Shown piece after piece: positions 42,918 through 52,398 of a DNA stretch of 54,767 nucleotides. Origin of the DNA: JACNIZ01 sp964344765 (GTDB lineage Bacteria > Planctomycetota > UBA1135); contig CAYFOM010000032.1 of assembly GCA_964344765.1 (NCBI GenBank), forward strand, positions 1 to 54,767, given 5' to 3'. The notes beneath the pieces were generated by a model that saw only the letters and a list, made by a program, of their open reading frames with translations, was not told the DNA's origin and ran no database searches. Numbering within the stretch: position 1 is the stretch's first letter; each line of letters begins with the position of its first letter. Position numbers and translations under genes: made by a program.

Positions 42918-43378
42918 TTCGCTGGCGAAGCAATCGCCGGGGAAGAGGGGACGTCGGCCGGTTGGCCGGAGGGGGTAGAGGTAATCGGGTAGTCGTCGCG
43001 GACCTCGTAGCTGCGGCGTTCTTGCAAGTAGCGCATTAACGCCTCAGGGGTCAGGTCGACGGCCGGAATGGGATGGATGGCGAGATCGTCGCGGGATGCG
43101 CCGGCAAATTGCACCGACGCCACAGACGACGTCATCGTCGGCGATTGCAGAATCGCCGGTTGGGCCACCGAATCGGCGGTGGCGTTCTCTTGGGCGTTGC
43201 TGACCGGCTCAGCCGCCTTTTCCCCATTGCCCTCAGGCGGACCTCCAGCCTCTAGACTTGTATTGGGCGCAAATTCCATCCAAGCGATGGCGACCACTGC
43301 GATTACGAGCACACCGAGAGCGGCTCTTCCCCATCGGCCAAATGGGGTTCCGGGTTGGTGTCTGCCGGGGGAGGGCAT
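42914..43378 (-). CDS. Small single-pass membrane protein of unknown function
   Basis: 154 residues. A basic N-terminus is followed by one hydrophobic helix at about 17-36 (WGRAALGVLVIAVVAIAWMEF) and a low-complexity, Ala/Ser/Pro-rich tail with a short ordered-looking stretch (LTPEALMRYLQERRSYEVRDDYP). No family recognised. The gene is supported by its 4-bp ATGA overlap with the beta-helix gene and by the absence of a better frame. It may be a membrane partner of the beta-helix protein or an anchor; that is inference only. Confidence 0.6.
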   Translation of the reverse strand: MPSPGRHQPGTPFGRWGRAALGVLVIAVVAIAWMEFAPNTSLEAGGPPEGNGEKAAEPVSNAQENATADSVAQPAILQSPTMTSSVASVQFAGASRDDLAIHPIPAVDLTPEALMRYLQERRSYEVRDDYPITSTPSGQPADVPSSPAIASPAK

Positions 43379-43487
43379 GAATTTTCAGGGGGAGGTGGGG
43401 AGTTCGGTTGCCTATCAAAAATTGCAACGTCCTAATAATGGTAGTAATTAATATGCCGATGTCAACTGAACCCTTTAGCCTGACGCG

Positions 43488-45974
43488 ATGCTCAACCTGC
43501 TGCTTGTCCTGCTGCAATCCGGCCTAGAGGCGGAGTACCAATTCACAATCGCCGATTCGGCGCTCGCCGAAGTCGAAGCCGAGCTGAAGTTAACCGGTTT
43601 AGCCCAAAGCGACGGCGTCATCACACTGACGATGCCGCAAGGCTTTGCTTTTGCCCGCTTACCGGAGCCGCGGTTGGGCGGCGAGGTTGAGTTGGTTACT
43701 CCATTCGCAGGGATCGATGCGGACGGTAGGGCAGTGCCGCTCGAGAGTGATTCACCGGCAACTTTAAAACGGCTGTCCCCATATCGTTGGCAGCTGGATC
43801 CAGGAGAAAACGATCAGCTGCGCTTACGTTGGACGGTGCCGCTGGACCATCGCTCTCATCCGGAGGTTGCCGGCCGCGACGAATACGAGTACCCGTATTT
43901 GCGTTCCGACCACGGCATGTTGGTCATGGGCACGTTAGCGGTTTACGCCGACAACTTCGATCCCGACGCCATCCGCGTGCGTTTCCATGTCCCAGAGGAT
44001 TGGCCGATTTATGCTCCTTGGCCGCAGCTCGAAGATGGCAGTTTTGCGCCGGGTGGCGTCGGGCAATTGACCGACGATTTAATCGCCATCGGCAATTGGA
44101 ATGTGCATCAAGAAAAAGTGCGCGGTATGAATCTGACTTTGGCGTTTTCGCCGCAACAAGAGTTTTTGCGCGAAGAGGTCGTGCAACGAGTCGCACCCAT
44201 CGTCGAAGCCGAATTGGAATTATTCGGCTGCACTCCTCAACCTGAGTATCTATTTCTATTCGGCGAACCGCAGGCTGGTGGTGCGGGAGGCTCGCCGAAA
44301 TCGGCATCGATGACCCTGTTCGTCGACCCCAAGATTCCAGCGGACTATGCCACGTCGATGGTCTCGCATCTCATCGCGCATGAATTCCATCACACTTGGA
44401 TGCGCGCGCGGTGCCAGCCACACGACGAGCTTCGTTTTGTCATCGAAGGCTTTACTGATTACTTCGCTTACTTAGTGCCGTGGCGACTGGGGCAAGCCAG
44501 CGATGAAAAAATCCTGCAAACCCTTCGCGGCAAATTTTTCGAAGCGGAAAAGGCGATGGAATCTCTAGGAATGACCCTGCAGGATGCCGGTGGAGACGCC
44601 TTTTTCCAAGGCCGTGACGCGTATAACGCGGTTTATGCAGGCGGCTTATTGATGGCGCTTTGGATGGATTTAGGTTTGCGCCAAGCCGGCACTTCCTGCG
44701 AGCAACTCTTGCGCGACTTCTACGAAGATCCGCGCTGGCACGACGGGACGCGGCCAAGCGCAACAGACTTTTGGCAGTTGGTTGCCAAGCTCGGCGGCGA
44801 AAAAATGGCTGAGGTCGGCAAAGAGTTGGCCACTACCAAGGGCTTTGATCAGTGGCAGGCCGCATTTGCGCGCTATGGCGTTGTGGTAAACCGATCCGAT
44901 CAGGGGCGTTACTCCTTGCACCCGTCGATTTTGCCGCAATTAGGAACCATGCCGCTGGACTTAGCAGCGCCGCCCCGCGCGGCAAATTCGCTGCGAGTCA
45001 TGCAGTTCAACATTTGGCAGGAGGGCACCAGCGTAGAAGACGGTTTCGACAAAATTGCCGACGTCATCGCAGCCTCCGACGCGGATTTGATCGCCTTGAG
45101 CGAAGTGCGCAATTACAACGATCAAGATCTGCATCAGCGATTGATTGAAGCATTGCGTCAGCGCGGTCTGACTTATTACGCCCACTACGCCGGCGGTGAC
45201 GTCGGTTTGTTGAGTCGGTGGCCGATTCAAAAAGCCGAGCCGGTGGCCGACGAAACCGCCAGCGATCATGGCTCGGTGATGGCTTTTCATATTCAACATC
45301 CGGCGGGCAAGCTAATCGTTTGTTCGGCGCATTTGGATTACTTGAATTACGCCACTTATTTGCCGCGCGGCTACGACGGCAATAACTTCAAAATGATCGA
45401 TCCCGACGGCGATGGCAATCCCAATCCGGTTACCGATCTAAAAACTATCCATGCGATGGATGCCGCCTCTCAGCGCGATGAATCCATCCAAAGTTTTCTG
45501 CGCTACGCCGCCAAACATAAAAAGCACGACGTCATCTTGATCGGCGACTTCAACGAGTGTTCTCACCTCGACTGGACTGCAGCGACCAAAGATCTCTACG
45601 ATCACAATGGGGTCGTCATCGAGTGGCAAAACAGCAAAAGTCTCGAGAAGGCCGGATTCGTCGATAGTTGGCGCGCACTTTATCCCAATCCCGTCACCCA
45701 TCCCGGCGCAACATGGCCGTCGCCGGCTTTTGGTCGCGGGCCGACTACTTGGACTCCAAAGGCGGATGAACGCGACCGCATCGATTTTGTTTACAGCAAC
45801 CAGCGTCGCATCAAGCCAACCAACGCGTGGATCGTCGGCCCGCAAAGCTATTGGCTGACGGATCGCGAGCAACCATGCACGACGTCGGACCCGTTTGCTT
45901 TAACCGACCACCCGTGGCCTAGCGATCACAAAGGCATTCTGGTCGACTTCAAATGGAACAAAAAAACGCCCTAA
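43488..45974 (+). CDS. Fusion of M61-like metallopeptidase and EEP nuclease/phosphatase domain
   Basis: 828 residues. A short hydrophobic leader precedes a beta-rich N-terminal domain and a gluzincin peptidase domain (to about 495). Zinc site: HEFHH with His298, Glu299 and His302, then Glu320 in VIEGFTDYF; the HEFHHTW...EGFTDY pattern is closest to glycyl aminopeptidases (M61). From about 503 an endonuclease/exonuclease/phosphatase domain follows: LRVMQFNIWQ, LIALSEVRNYND, LIGDFNECSH, DRIDFVYS and SDHKGILVDF, giving the metal Glu, Asp/Asn and Asp-His residues. Both active sites look intact. I know of no described protein with this domain order. The stop overlaps the convergent aminotransferase gene by 4 bp. 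Substrates unknown. Confidence 0.85.
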   Translation: MLNLLLVLLQSGLEAEYQFTIADSALAEVEAELKLTGLAQSDGVITLTMPQGFAFARLPEPRLGGEVELVTPFAGIDADGRAVPLESDSPATLKRLSPYRWQLDPGENDQLRLRWTVPLDHRSHPEVAGRDEYEYPYLRSDHGMLVMGTLAVYADNFDPDAIRVRFHVPEDWPIYAPWPQLEDGSFAPGGVGQLTDDLIAIGNWNVHQEKVRGMNLTLAFSPQQEFLREEVVQRVAPIVEAELELFGCTPQPEYLFLFGEPQAGGAGGSPKSASMTLFVDPKIPADYATSMVSHLIAHEFHHTWMRARCQPHDELRFVIEGFTDYFAYLVPWRLGQASDEKILQTLRGKFFEAEKAMESLGMTLQDAGGDAFFQGRDAYNAVYAGGLLMALWMDLGLRQAGTSCEQLLRDFYEDPRWHDGTRPSATDFWQLVAKLGGEKMAEVGKELATTKGFDQWQAAFARYGVVVNRSDQGRYSLHPSILPQLGTMPLDLAAPPRAANSLRVMQFNIWQEGTSVEDGFDKIADVIAASDADLIALSEVRNYNDQDLHQRLIEALRQRGLTYYAHYAGGDVGLLSRWPIQKAEPVADETASDHGSVMAFHIQHPAGKLIVCSAHLDYLNYATYLPRGYDGNNFKMIDPDGDGNPNPVTDLKTIHAMDAASQRDESIQSFLRYAAKHKKHDVILIGDFNECSHLDWTAATKDLYDHNGVVIEWQNSKSLEKAGFVDSWRALYPNPVTHPGATWPSPAFGRGPTTWTPKADERDRIDFVYSNQRRIKPTNAWIVGPQSYWLTDREQPCTTSDPFALTDHPWPSDHKGILVDFKWNKKTP

Positions 45975-47230
45975 GCCTGGACTAGGTTGCGAATTCGCTC
46001 CATGCCGGTCTGCAGTTCTTCCATGCTCGGGCCGAAACTCAGGCGCACGTAATTCTGCATTCGTGATGGCAGGTGGCTGCGCCGCTGACCCGGGTTGACG
46101 TCGAAAAATCGGCCGGGAACGGTGATCACTTTCTGCTCCAGGGCGGCGTGGAAGAAGTCCATGCAGTTCTGCAACTCGGGCTTCAGCTTTTCCAGCGAGG
46201 CGAAGCAATAAAAACCGCCATTGGGTTCGAAGTCGAGCACAAAGCCCAGCTCACGCATACGTTGAATCATGAAGGCGCGCTTGCGGCCGAACTCATCCTG
46301 AATCGAGCGCGCTTCCGATTCCGCCACCTCGGGCTTCAGCAACGGAATGGCCGCTTCCTGAATCGGGTGCGGCGCACCGCCATCCAAAAACGAACCCGCC
46401 GACGCAATCCCTTCGATCACCGACGCCGGTCCCAAAGTCCAACTCAATCGCAAGCCTGGATAACGCCAGTTTTTGGTCAAGCCATCCACGACCAACACCG
46501 CATCTTCGTCGACATCATTCACGAACTCCGCTGCGCTAATCGCACTGCCGGCTTCATGGTCGTCGGCGTAAACATAGTGCGAATAAAACTCGTCGAAGAT
46601 CATCGCGCAACCCAATTCACGCGACAGCTCTACCCAACTTGCCAACTCGTCGCCGCGCACCAAATCGCCGGTGGGGTTGCACGGATTCGACAGCAGCAAA
46701 CCGCCCAAACCACGGCCGACAATCTCCTGCCCCAACTTCTCCGCCGACGGCAGACGTCCGCCTGGGCTCAAAATGGGAATAGGAATGAAGTCGCGGAACA
46801 ATTCCAGCAACTCTTCATACGCAGTGTAATCGGGCAAAAAGTGACCGAGGTGTATGCGGTCCAACGCCGCAGCAATGCGCGTTAACCCAGCACGTCCACC
46901 CGCCGAAATGGCGACGTTCTCGGCTCGATACTGACTGCTTTTCCCGCGCCGATAACGATGGTTATAAAGATCCGCCACCGCCTGACGCAACCGCGTCAAT
47001 CCGGCAACAGGCGCATACTCACGCGCATTCACCGCAATCGGAATCGACTCCAATCGCTGCGGCGAACCGGGTAACACACCAGTTTCCGGAGCGCCCTGGC
47101 CAAGGTTGACCCAATCACGATCGCCGGCGGTAAAGCCGCGCGCCGCCGCCTTCTCCATCACGTAAATCACACCGGTACGTGGCACCGCGCCAAAGCTGCG
47201 CGGTAGAGATGGAGGACGTTGTTGGTTCAT
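45971..47230 (-). CDS. PLP-dependent aminotransferase, class I/II
   Basis: 419 residues of fold type I. PLP-binding features: the substrate-recognition segment NLGQGAPETG, NPCNPTGDLV, Asp213 in MIFDEFYSHYV, Schiff-base Lys253 in VVDGLTKNWRYPGLRLSW, and a C-terminal Arg in NYVRLSFG. It belongs with aspartate/alanine-type aminotransferases; the specific amino donor cannot be assigned. No signal peptide, so cytoplasmic. The ATG overlaps the stop of the prolyl iminopeptidase gene by 4 bp, suggesting an operon in which released amino acids may be further metabolised. Confidence 0.9.
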   Translation of the reverse strand: MNQQRPPSLPRSFGAVPRTGVIYVMEKAAARGFTAGDRDWVNLGQGAPETGVLPGSPQRLESIPIAVNAREYAPVAGLTRLRQAVADLYNHRYRRGKSSQYRAENVAISAGGRAGLTRIAAALDRIHLGHFLPDYTAYEELLELFRDFIPIPILSPGGRLPSAEKLGQEIVGRGLGGLLLSNPCNPTGDLVRGDELASWVELSRELGCAMIFDEFYSHYVYADDHEAGSAISAAEFVNDVDEDAVLVVDGLTKNWRYPGLRLSWTLGPASVIEGIASAGSFLDGGAPHPIQEAAIPLLKPEVAESEARSIQDEFGRKRAFMIQRMRELGFVLDFEPNGGFYCFASLEKLKPELQNCMDFFHAALEQKVITVPGRFFDVNPGQRRSHLPSRMQNYVRLSFGPSMEELQTGMERIRNLVQA

Positions 47231-48189
47231 GGCCGAACGGGCGTTCCAGTGGCGGCGATGCGATTGGTCGCCGCTACTAACTGCTGAGTGATTCCCGGCT
47301 CATACGACGAATGGCCGGCGTCGGGCACGATTTCGCAATCCAGTTGCGGCCACGCGCGGCGCAAATCGTCGAGGTTCTTGACCGGGCAGACGAGATCGTA
47401 ACGACCGTGCACGGCGAAGGCGGGGATATTCGCCAAAGTCGGCGCTTGATCCAGCAGCAGGGTGTCGGGCTGGAAGCCGGCGTTGCGGAAAAAGTGCGCT
47501 TCGAGGCGGGCCAAATTCCACGCCATCGCATCGTTGGAAAAGGCGCTGGCGTAATCGGGATTGGGCTGCAGAGTGCAACAACTGCCTTCGTAAATGCTCC
47601 AAGCGCGCGCCGCCGCCAAAGCCGCAGCTTGATCTTCGCCGTTCAAAATTCGCCAATAGCCTTCCAGCAAGTCATCGCGCAATTCCTCAGGCAACTGCTC
47701 GGAAAACGGTCGCCAGATCTCGGGCTGAATCTCGCCCATTTCGTAAAGCCACCAATGGATCTCCTTCTTTCGCAGCAGCCATATGCCGCGCAGCACCAAG
47801 CTCAACACACGGTCCGGATGAGTTTGCGCATACAACAGCGCCAACGTACTTCCCCACGAACCACCGAAAACATGCCAGCGATCGATGCCAAGTTCTTCGC
47901 GCAAGCGCTCAATGTCTTCGACCAAAAAGAACGGATCGTTGCGCGTCAACTCTCCGGCGGGCGTCGACTTACCACTTCCGCGCTGATCGAACAGAACAGT
48001 ACGGAAGGCGTCGGCGCGAAAGAAGCGACGGTCGTTGGGACCAATGCCGGCACCTGGGCCACCGTGAAGAAAGACGATGGGGATGCCGTCGGGATTGCCG
48101 CACTCCTCCCAGTACAGAGTGTGCAGATCATCTACGTTAAGCATTCCGGTGCGGAACGGCTCGGTGGGGGGATACAAGTGGTGGTTCAA
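47227..48189 (-). CDS. pip: Prolyl iminopeptidase (S33)
   Basis: 320 residues, an alpha/beta hydrolase that removes N-terminal proline from peptides. Signature segments are LHGGPGAGIGPNDRRFF, FDQRGSGKSTP and the nucleophile elbow GGSWGSTLALLYA with Ser111. Asp265 in HGRYDLVCP and His293 in DAGHSSYEPG complete the triad. Length and order match proteobacterial-type Pip. Cytoplasmic. It is the first gene of a two-gene unit with the aminotransferase. Confidence 0.94.
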   Translation of the reverse strand: MNHHLYPPTEPFRTGMLNVDDLHTLYWEECGNPDGIPIVFLHGGPGAGIGPNDRRFFRADAFRTVLFDQRGSGKSTPAGELTRNDPFFLVEDIERLREELGIDRWHVFGGSWGSTLALLYAQTHPDRVLSLVLRGIWLLRKKEIHWWLYEMGEIQPEIWRPFSEQLPEELRDDLLEGYWRILNGEDQAAALAAARAWSIYEGSCCTLQPNPDYASAFSNDAMAWNLARLEAHFFRNAGFQPDTLLLDQAPTLANIPAFAVHGRYDLVCPVKNLDDLRRAWPQLDCEIVPDAGHSSYEPGITQQLVAATNRIAATGTPVRP

Positions 48190-48261
48190 GGCGGTCCGAG
48201 TCTAGCAACCCCCGGTCCGCCCAAACTCAACCAGCTAACAAGCCACAGCGGTGCCGTTGTC

Positions 48262-49014
48262 CTAGGAATCGTCGATGCGATCCACTTCCTGCGTGTATTC
48301 CTGACCTTCGCGCGGATGCAAAAGACGTGCGTCGCCGCCGTCCGAGTCGCGCGCAAAATCAGGTGCCATACCCTTGTGGTAGCTCACCTTATTGAAGCGC
48401 ATACCAAAGACCCGTCGATGCACAATCTCGCCGACGGTGTGAAAACCGAGGCGGTTGTGCAGGCGAATCGAGCGCTTGTCTTTTTTGCGTACCGTAGCGT
48501 AGATGCGCTCAAAACCCTCGGCTCGGCGCAACTTGTTTGCCGAATTGGTGCCGAGGATGCCGATCATCAAGCCGCGAAACTCGGGATCTACCCAGCCGTC
48601 GAATTGCAAAATATCGCGACCAGGTTGGATGGAAAGGCGGTAGCCATAAAGCGGATCTTTTAAGTCGTAGGACGCATGCACCATGTAGCACCACGGCGGA
48701 CCGTCTTCCTTCATGCGGACCACTAAGTCCACTTCGGGATGGTCTACAAAAGTATGCAGCACCTTGACCTTGGAATCGGGGAACAGCTCGCGAAAGCGTT
48801 CCACCTGTTCATGACTAGCGTGATCAATGACGAAAGTCTCGTCTTCCTTAACAGGAGAATGCCGCCCCTTGGGCAAGGGCGTGTCGGGCAAACTCAGGTC
48901 CCGACAGACAATCCAGAAATCGACGCGTTTAAACCACCGTCCCAGTGTACCGCGCCACGCATCGCCGAGGCGGTGGCGGAGTGCAGGAGGAATGATTTTT
49001 TGGACAGGAATCAT
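48262..49014 (-). CDS. GNAT-like N-acetyltransferase
   Basis: 250 residues. The C-terminal two thirds match a GNAT fold: a substrate strand (DILQFDGWVDPEFRGLMIGIL), the acetyl-CoA pyrophosphate-binding region replaced by GLMIGILGTNSANKL, and the final LHNRLGFHTVGEIVHRRVFG with the typical N-x-L-G-F turn. The N-terminal third (VQKIIPPALRHRLGDAWRG ...) is not recognised. The family is related to phosphoglycan or antibiotic acetyltransferases, but the substrate cannot be assigned. No signal peptide. It sits alone in the minus-strand block, with 142 bp before the histidine kinase stop. Confidence 0.7.
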   Translation of the reverse strand: MIPVQKIIPPALRHRLGDAWRGTLGRWFKRVDFWIVCRDLSLPDTPLPKGRHSPVKEDETFVIDHASHEQVERFRELFPDSKVKVLHTFVDHPEVDLVVRMKEDGPPWCYMVHASYDLKDPLYGYRLSIQPGRDILQFDGWVDPEFRGLMIGILGTNSANKLRRAEGFERIYATVRKKDKRSIRLHNRLGFHTVGEIVHRRVFGMRFNKVSYHKGMAPDFARDSDGGDARLLHPREGQEYTQEVDRIDDS

Positions 49015-49156
49015 TTTTGGGGGTGATATGAGTATTACGCGCCAGCCCCGCCGGGTTATGCCAAAAACCGTCTTTGTATGTAAAGCTTTGTATCGCTATC
49101 GGCGATTCTTAACGATAAACCCAAGGAATTCGCCAGAAGCGTGTCGAACCGGCGGT

Positions 49157-50449
49157 TTAGTCGTCGATTGCGGGCAATTCGATGACGATTCGTGCGCCGC
49201 CTAATTCGTCGTCTTCCTGCACCCGCACGCGGCCGTTGTGAGCGAGCACGATCCGTTCGACGATGGCCAGACCCAAGCCATTGTGATTGCTACTTCGTTC
49301 CAGCTGCACAAAAGGTTGCAGCACACGGTCGCGCTTGGATTCGGGTATCCCAGGGCCGTCGTCGGCAACGGCGATGGAGACGTGATCCTTTTCTGCTGCG
49401 AGTTGCACGCGGATTTTTGACCCGGCGAAGCGCAACGCGTTGGCCAATAAGTTGTCGAGTACACGGCTGAGCTCGCGCGAATTGCCGGCTACCGGGGGCA
49501 GCGGTCGCGTGGGTTGTTCGACCGAAATCGGTTTTCCTTGCTCGGCGGCTAGGTTGAAGCGTTCGACCACGTGGCCGACCAAAAGTTGGAGGTCAATGGG
49601 TTCTCCATCGACCTTGCGCTGATCCTTGTCGGCCAAGCGAGTGTACTGGAGAATCTCTTCGACCAAATTGTCGAGTTGTTGAATGGCGGCGTCGAGCTTG
49701 GTGGAAACACGCAACCGTTCTTGCGCGTCGGCTTCTTCATCGTTGAGGATCTCCAAGCCAAAACGCAAGCGCGCCAGCGGCGTGCGCAACTCGTGGGAAA
49801 CGTCTTGCAGCAGCTGGCGGTGGGAGAGCATCAGCTGCTCGATGCGTGCAGTCATTTGGTTGAACGCGTGCACCACGTCGGGCGAATGCGGTACCGCGCT
49901 GGTCGAAATGCGCGCGCCGTAATGTCCGTCGGCAACCTGCTGCGCGGCACCTGCCAGTACTTTGCTTTGGCGCGAAAGCGGACGGACCAGTAAGCGCACC
50001 AACATGAAACCGCCGACGAAAAGAATGACGAGCGAGATCAGTAGACCCTCGCGGCCGTAAGTTTCGAGTTTGGGCAGCGGGCCGTAGCGAAGCACGCGGT
50101 CGTCGTCGAAGCGCAGATAAGAAATCAGTCGATCTTGATCGTTGAGATCGCACAGTGCCTGGTCGAATTCCAGATAGCCATCCAGCCACGGCGGCACTCC
50201 GTCGTCGCCGCTTAAGTAAAGCAATTCGAGTGGGAATGGGAATTCCCGTTGCAGGCGGATGATCTCGAGCGACGGCTCGTCGGATTCCATCAGCGTGGCG
50301 CGCGCTAAACGCAGCGGGCCGGTGAAGGTGTCCTCTAACCGTTTTTGGTTGTCCTCCCAATGCAGAATCTTGGTGACTTCGGGCACCAGCAGCCCCAGCC
50401 CTAACAGGATTAGGAGCAGCAAGTAGACCCGAGTCAGTAGGCGGATCAT
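49157..50449 (-). CDS. Sensor histidine kinase (CpxA/RstB-like)
   Basis: 430 residues. Two membrane helices (about 7-26 and 135-157) enclose a ~105-residue periplasmic sensor domain. A HAMP linker (VRPLSRQSKVLAGAAQQVADG) follows, then HisKA with His219 in LLQDVSHELRTPLARLRF, and an HATPase domain with N box LSRVLDNLLANALRFAG, G1 VADDGPGIP and G2 NGLGLAI. Complete and apparently functional. It is 31 bp downstream of the cognate response regulator on the same transcript. The signal sensed is unknown; relatives respond to envelope stress or acid/Mg2+. Confidence 0.94.
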   Translation of the reverse strand: MIRLLTRVYLLLLILLGLGLLVPEVTKILHWEDNQKRLEDTFTGPLRLARATLMESDEPSLEIIRLQREFPFPLELLYLSGDDGVPPWLDGYLEFDQALCDLNDQDRLISYLRFDDDRVLRYGPLPKLETYGREGLLISLVILFVGGFMLVRLLVRPLSRQSKVLAGAAQQVADGHYGARISTSAVPHSPDVVHAFNQMTARIEQLMLSHRQLLQDVSHELRTPLARLRFGLEILNDEEADAQERLRVSTKLDAAIQQLDNLVEEILQYTRLADKDQRKVDGEPIDLQLLVGHVVERFNLAAEQGKPISVEQPTRPLPPVAGNSRELSRVLDNLLANALRFAGSKIRVQLAAEKDHVSIAVADDGPGIPESKRDRVLQPFVQLERSSNHNGLGLAIVERIVLAHNGRVRVQEDDELGGARIVIELPAIDD

Positions 50450-50480
50450 GATGATTGGAGGATGGGGGAGAGCGCGACGT

Positions 50481-51176
50481 TTACGACGCCGCCAACAAGT
50501 AGCCGACCCCGCGCACCGATTTAATCAGTGTGGGGCTGCTGGGGTGTTCTTCGATTTTGGAACGCAAGCGCGACACGCGCAGATCGATGGAGCGGTCCAG
50601 GCCGTCGTACTTAACGCCGCGCAATTCTTCGTACAGCTCGGCGCGGCTGACGATTTCGCCGGCGCGACTGGCAAGGTATTCGAGCAGATCGAATTCCGAC
50701 GACGTCAGGTTGAGCATTTCACCTTTGTAGTGCGCTTCACGGCGGCCGGCGTGCACGGCAAGATCGCCGACGTTGACCTGATTGGTGTTGCCGGCGGCGG
50801 CAGTTTGCGTTGCGCGGCGCAAGAGGGCGCGCATGTGAGCAAGAAGGACGCGCGGTTTGACCGGCTTGGCGAGGAAGTCATCGGCGCCGATCTCCAGGCA
50901 TGCAACTTCGTCGACTTCATCCCCTTGGGCAGTGACGACGAGAATGAAACCGTTGTAAGTTTCGCGCACCTGCTTGCAAACCTCGAAGCCATCCAAGCCG
51001 GGCAGGCCGAGGTCGAGGATGACAAGCAGTGGGTTTTCATCGGCAATGCGCTCTACCGCGCGGTCGCCGCGGGCTTCGATGCGCACGTCGAAACCGTGGG
51101 TTGCGAGATAGTTCTGCACCATTTCGGCCAGAACTTCGTCATCTTCGACTAGCAGGATAGGGCGATCCAAACTCAT
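50481..51176 (-). CDS. OmpR/RstA-like DNA-binding response regulator
   Basis: 231 residues. Receiver domain: acidic pair at Asp12/Asp13, phospho-acceptor Asp55 in LLVILDLGLPG, Lys104 in FLAKPVKP. Winged-helix DNA-binding domain: LTSSEFDLLEYLA, and EELRGVKYDGLDRSIDLRVSRLRSKI, which resembles RstA. It ends with SVRGVGYLLA. It is the first gene of the pair with the histidine kinase, as expected for two-component systems. Its regulon is unknown. Confidence 0.95.
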   Translation of the reverse strand: MSLDRPILLVEDDEVLAEMVQNYLATHGFDVRIEARGDRAVERIADENPLLVILDLGLPGLDGFEVCKQVRETYNGFILVVTAQGDEVDEVACLEIGADDFLAKPVKPRVLLAHMRALLRRATQTAAAGNTNQVNVGDLAVHAGRREAHYKGEMLNLTSSEFDLLEYLASRAGEIVSRAELYEELRGVKYDGLDRSIDLRVSRLRSKIEEHPSSPTLIKSVRGVGYLLAAS

Positions 51177-51236
51177 TCCACTCCATGTTGCCAGCCGCGA
51201 CGGCGAAGGGCCACGCTAGCTTTGCAACCTTATGTC

Positions 51237-52370
51237 TCACAGTGTAACCCGTGAGTGGCTGAGCTGGATGCCGCGCTGTTTCAGGTGGTTGCGGATTTGT
51301 TCGAACAGTCCTGGCTGCGCGCCGACGATTTCGCCCGGGCTAATGCCGGGTTTTCGCCAGGTGCCGTCGAGGATGGCTTCGGCCATTGCCGTGCAGGTGT
51401 AGCCGGTGGTGCGGGCCATCGATGATGTGCCGGTGGCGGCGTCGGTGTAATCGATGAGGTCCCAAACGTGGCGGACTTGCTCGCCGTTTTCTTCGCCTTC
51501 GACGGTGACGCGCATCACGGTTAACTCCGGATCATTGGGCTGGAGCTTCCATTGATCGAACAAAATCGCAGATGTGAACTGGCGCGGTGCGATGGTTTGG
51601 CCTTGCACCGTAAGTGGCTCGTCGGACAGGAAACCGGCTTCTCGCAACGCCAGCATCAAATCGCGGTGGCCTGGGTAACGCATGGTTTTTTCGACCATGT
51701 CCGGAATGTGCGGCATGGTGCGAATCAGCGAGCGCAAGCCGTCGGTGTTGAAGGCCTCCAGCGTGCCGATGCCGTCGAATTGCACGTATTCGGGTTCGCT
51801 GAGCGCCGGCATGACGACTTCACGGCCGTTCTCGACCATGCGCGCCGGGCGCAGGTATTCCTCGACCACGTCGGCGGGGGAGAATGGTGCTTTGTATTCG
51901 AACGGAAAGTTGCGCTGGACGGGGAGGCCGCCAACTAGGCATTCGAAACGCGAGGTTTTCATCTGCGCGTCGTGGTAGCCGAGGATCAGATTGTCGAGCC
52001 CCGGCGCAACACCGATGTCGGTGACGACGGTGACTCCTTTTTCGCGCGCCAGTTCATCCAGGTCCAGCGCTTCTTCGGGGAAAAATGAGATATCGGCGAC
52101 GTTTTTGCCGGCCTCAATCAGAGTGCGCAGCGTGGCGAAACCCAGGTCGCCGGGAACCGCGCAGACGACCAAATCCATGTCGGCGACCGCCGCAGTGACG
52201 GCGTCGGCGTCGGTGCAATCGAGAGTGTGGCTGGTGATCGAGGGCAGGCCGTCGAACTGAGCCAGCGGCCGGTCCGAATAATCGGTGGCGACGACGTCAT
52301 GCCGTTCGGCGAGGTCGCGGACCATTGCACTGCCGACCATTCCGGCACCGAGGACGAGGATCTTTGCCAT
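51237..52370 (-). CDS. Saccharopine dehydrogenase family protein
   Basis: 377 residues. An N-terminal Rossmann domain (KILVLGAGMVGSAMVRDLAE) is followed by the family's VVCAVPGDLGFATLRTLIEAGKNVADISFFPEE and the DIGVAPGLDNLILGYH segment, then a C-terminal substrate domain (LVGGLPVQRNFPFEYKAPFS). Family members act in lysine synthesis or degradation, in carboxynorspermidine synthesis, or as uncharacterised dehydrogenases; homology alone does not distinguish these. Divergent from the GH127 gene with only 28 bp between start codons. Confidence 0.88.
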   Translation of the reverse strand: MAKILVLGAGMVGSAMVRDLAERHDVVATDYSDRPLAQFDGLPSITSHTLDCTDADAVTAAVADMDLVVCAVPGDLGFATLRTLIEAGKNVADISFFPEEALDLDELAREKGVTVVTDIGVAPGLDNLILGYHDAQMKTSRFECLVGGLPVQRNFPFEYKAPFSPADVVEEYLRPARMVENGREVVMPALSEPEYVQFDGIGTLEAFNTDGLRSLIRTMPHIPDMVEKTMRYPGHRDLMLALREAGFLSDEPLTVQGQTIAPRQFTSAILFDQWKLQPNDPELTVMRVTVEGEENGEQVRHVWDLIDYTDAATGTSSMARTTGYTCTAMAEAILDGTWRKPGISPGEIVGAQPGLFEQIRNHLKQRGIQLSHSRVTL

Positions 52371-52398
52371 GGCGGGAGTTTAGCGGCAGAATGCACAA

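Noticed and set aside
47311..48663. 450-codon plus-strand frame opposite pip and the GNAT-like gene
   Set aside because: It lacks family features, spans two real genes on the other strand and their spacer, and has the amino-acid bias of a shadow frame.
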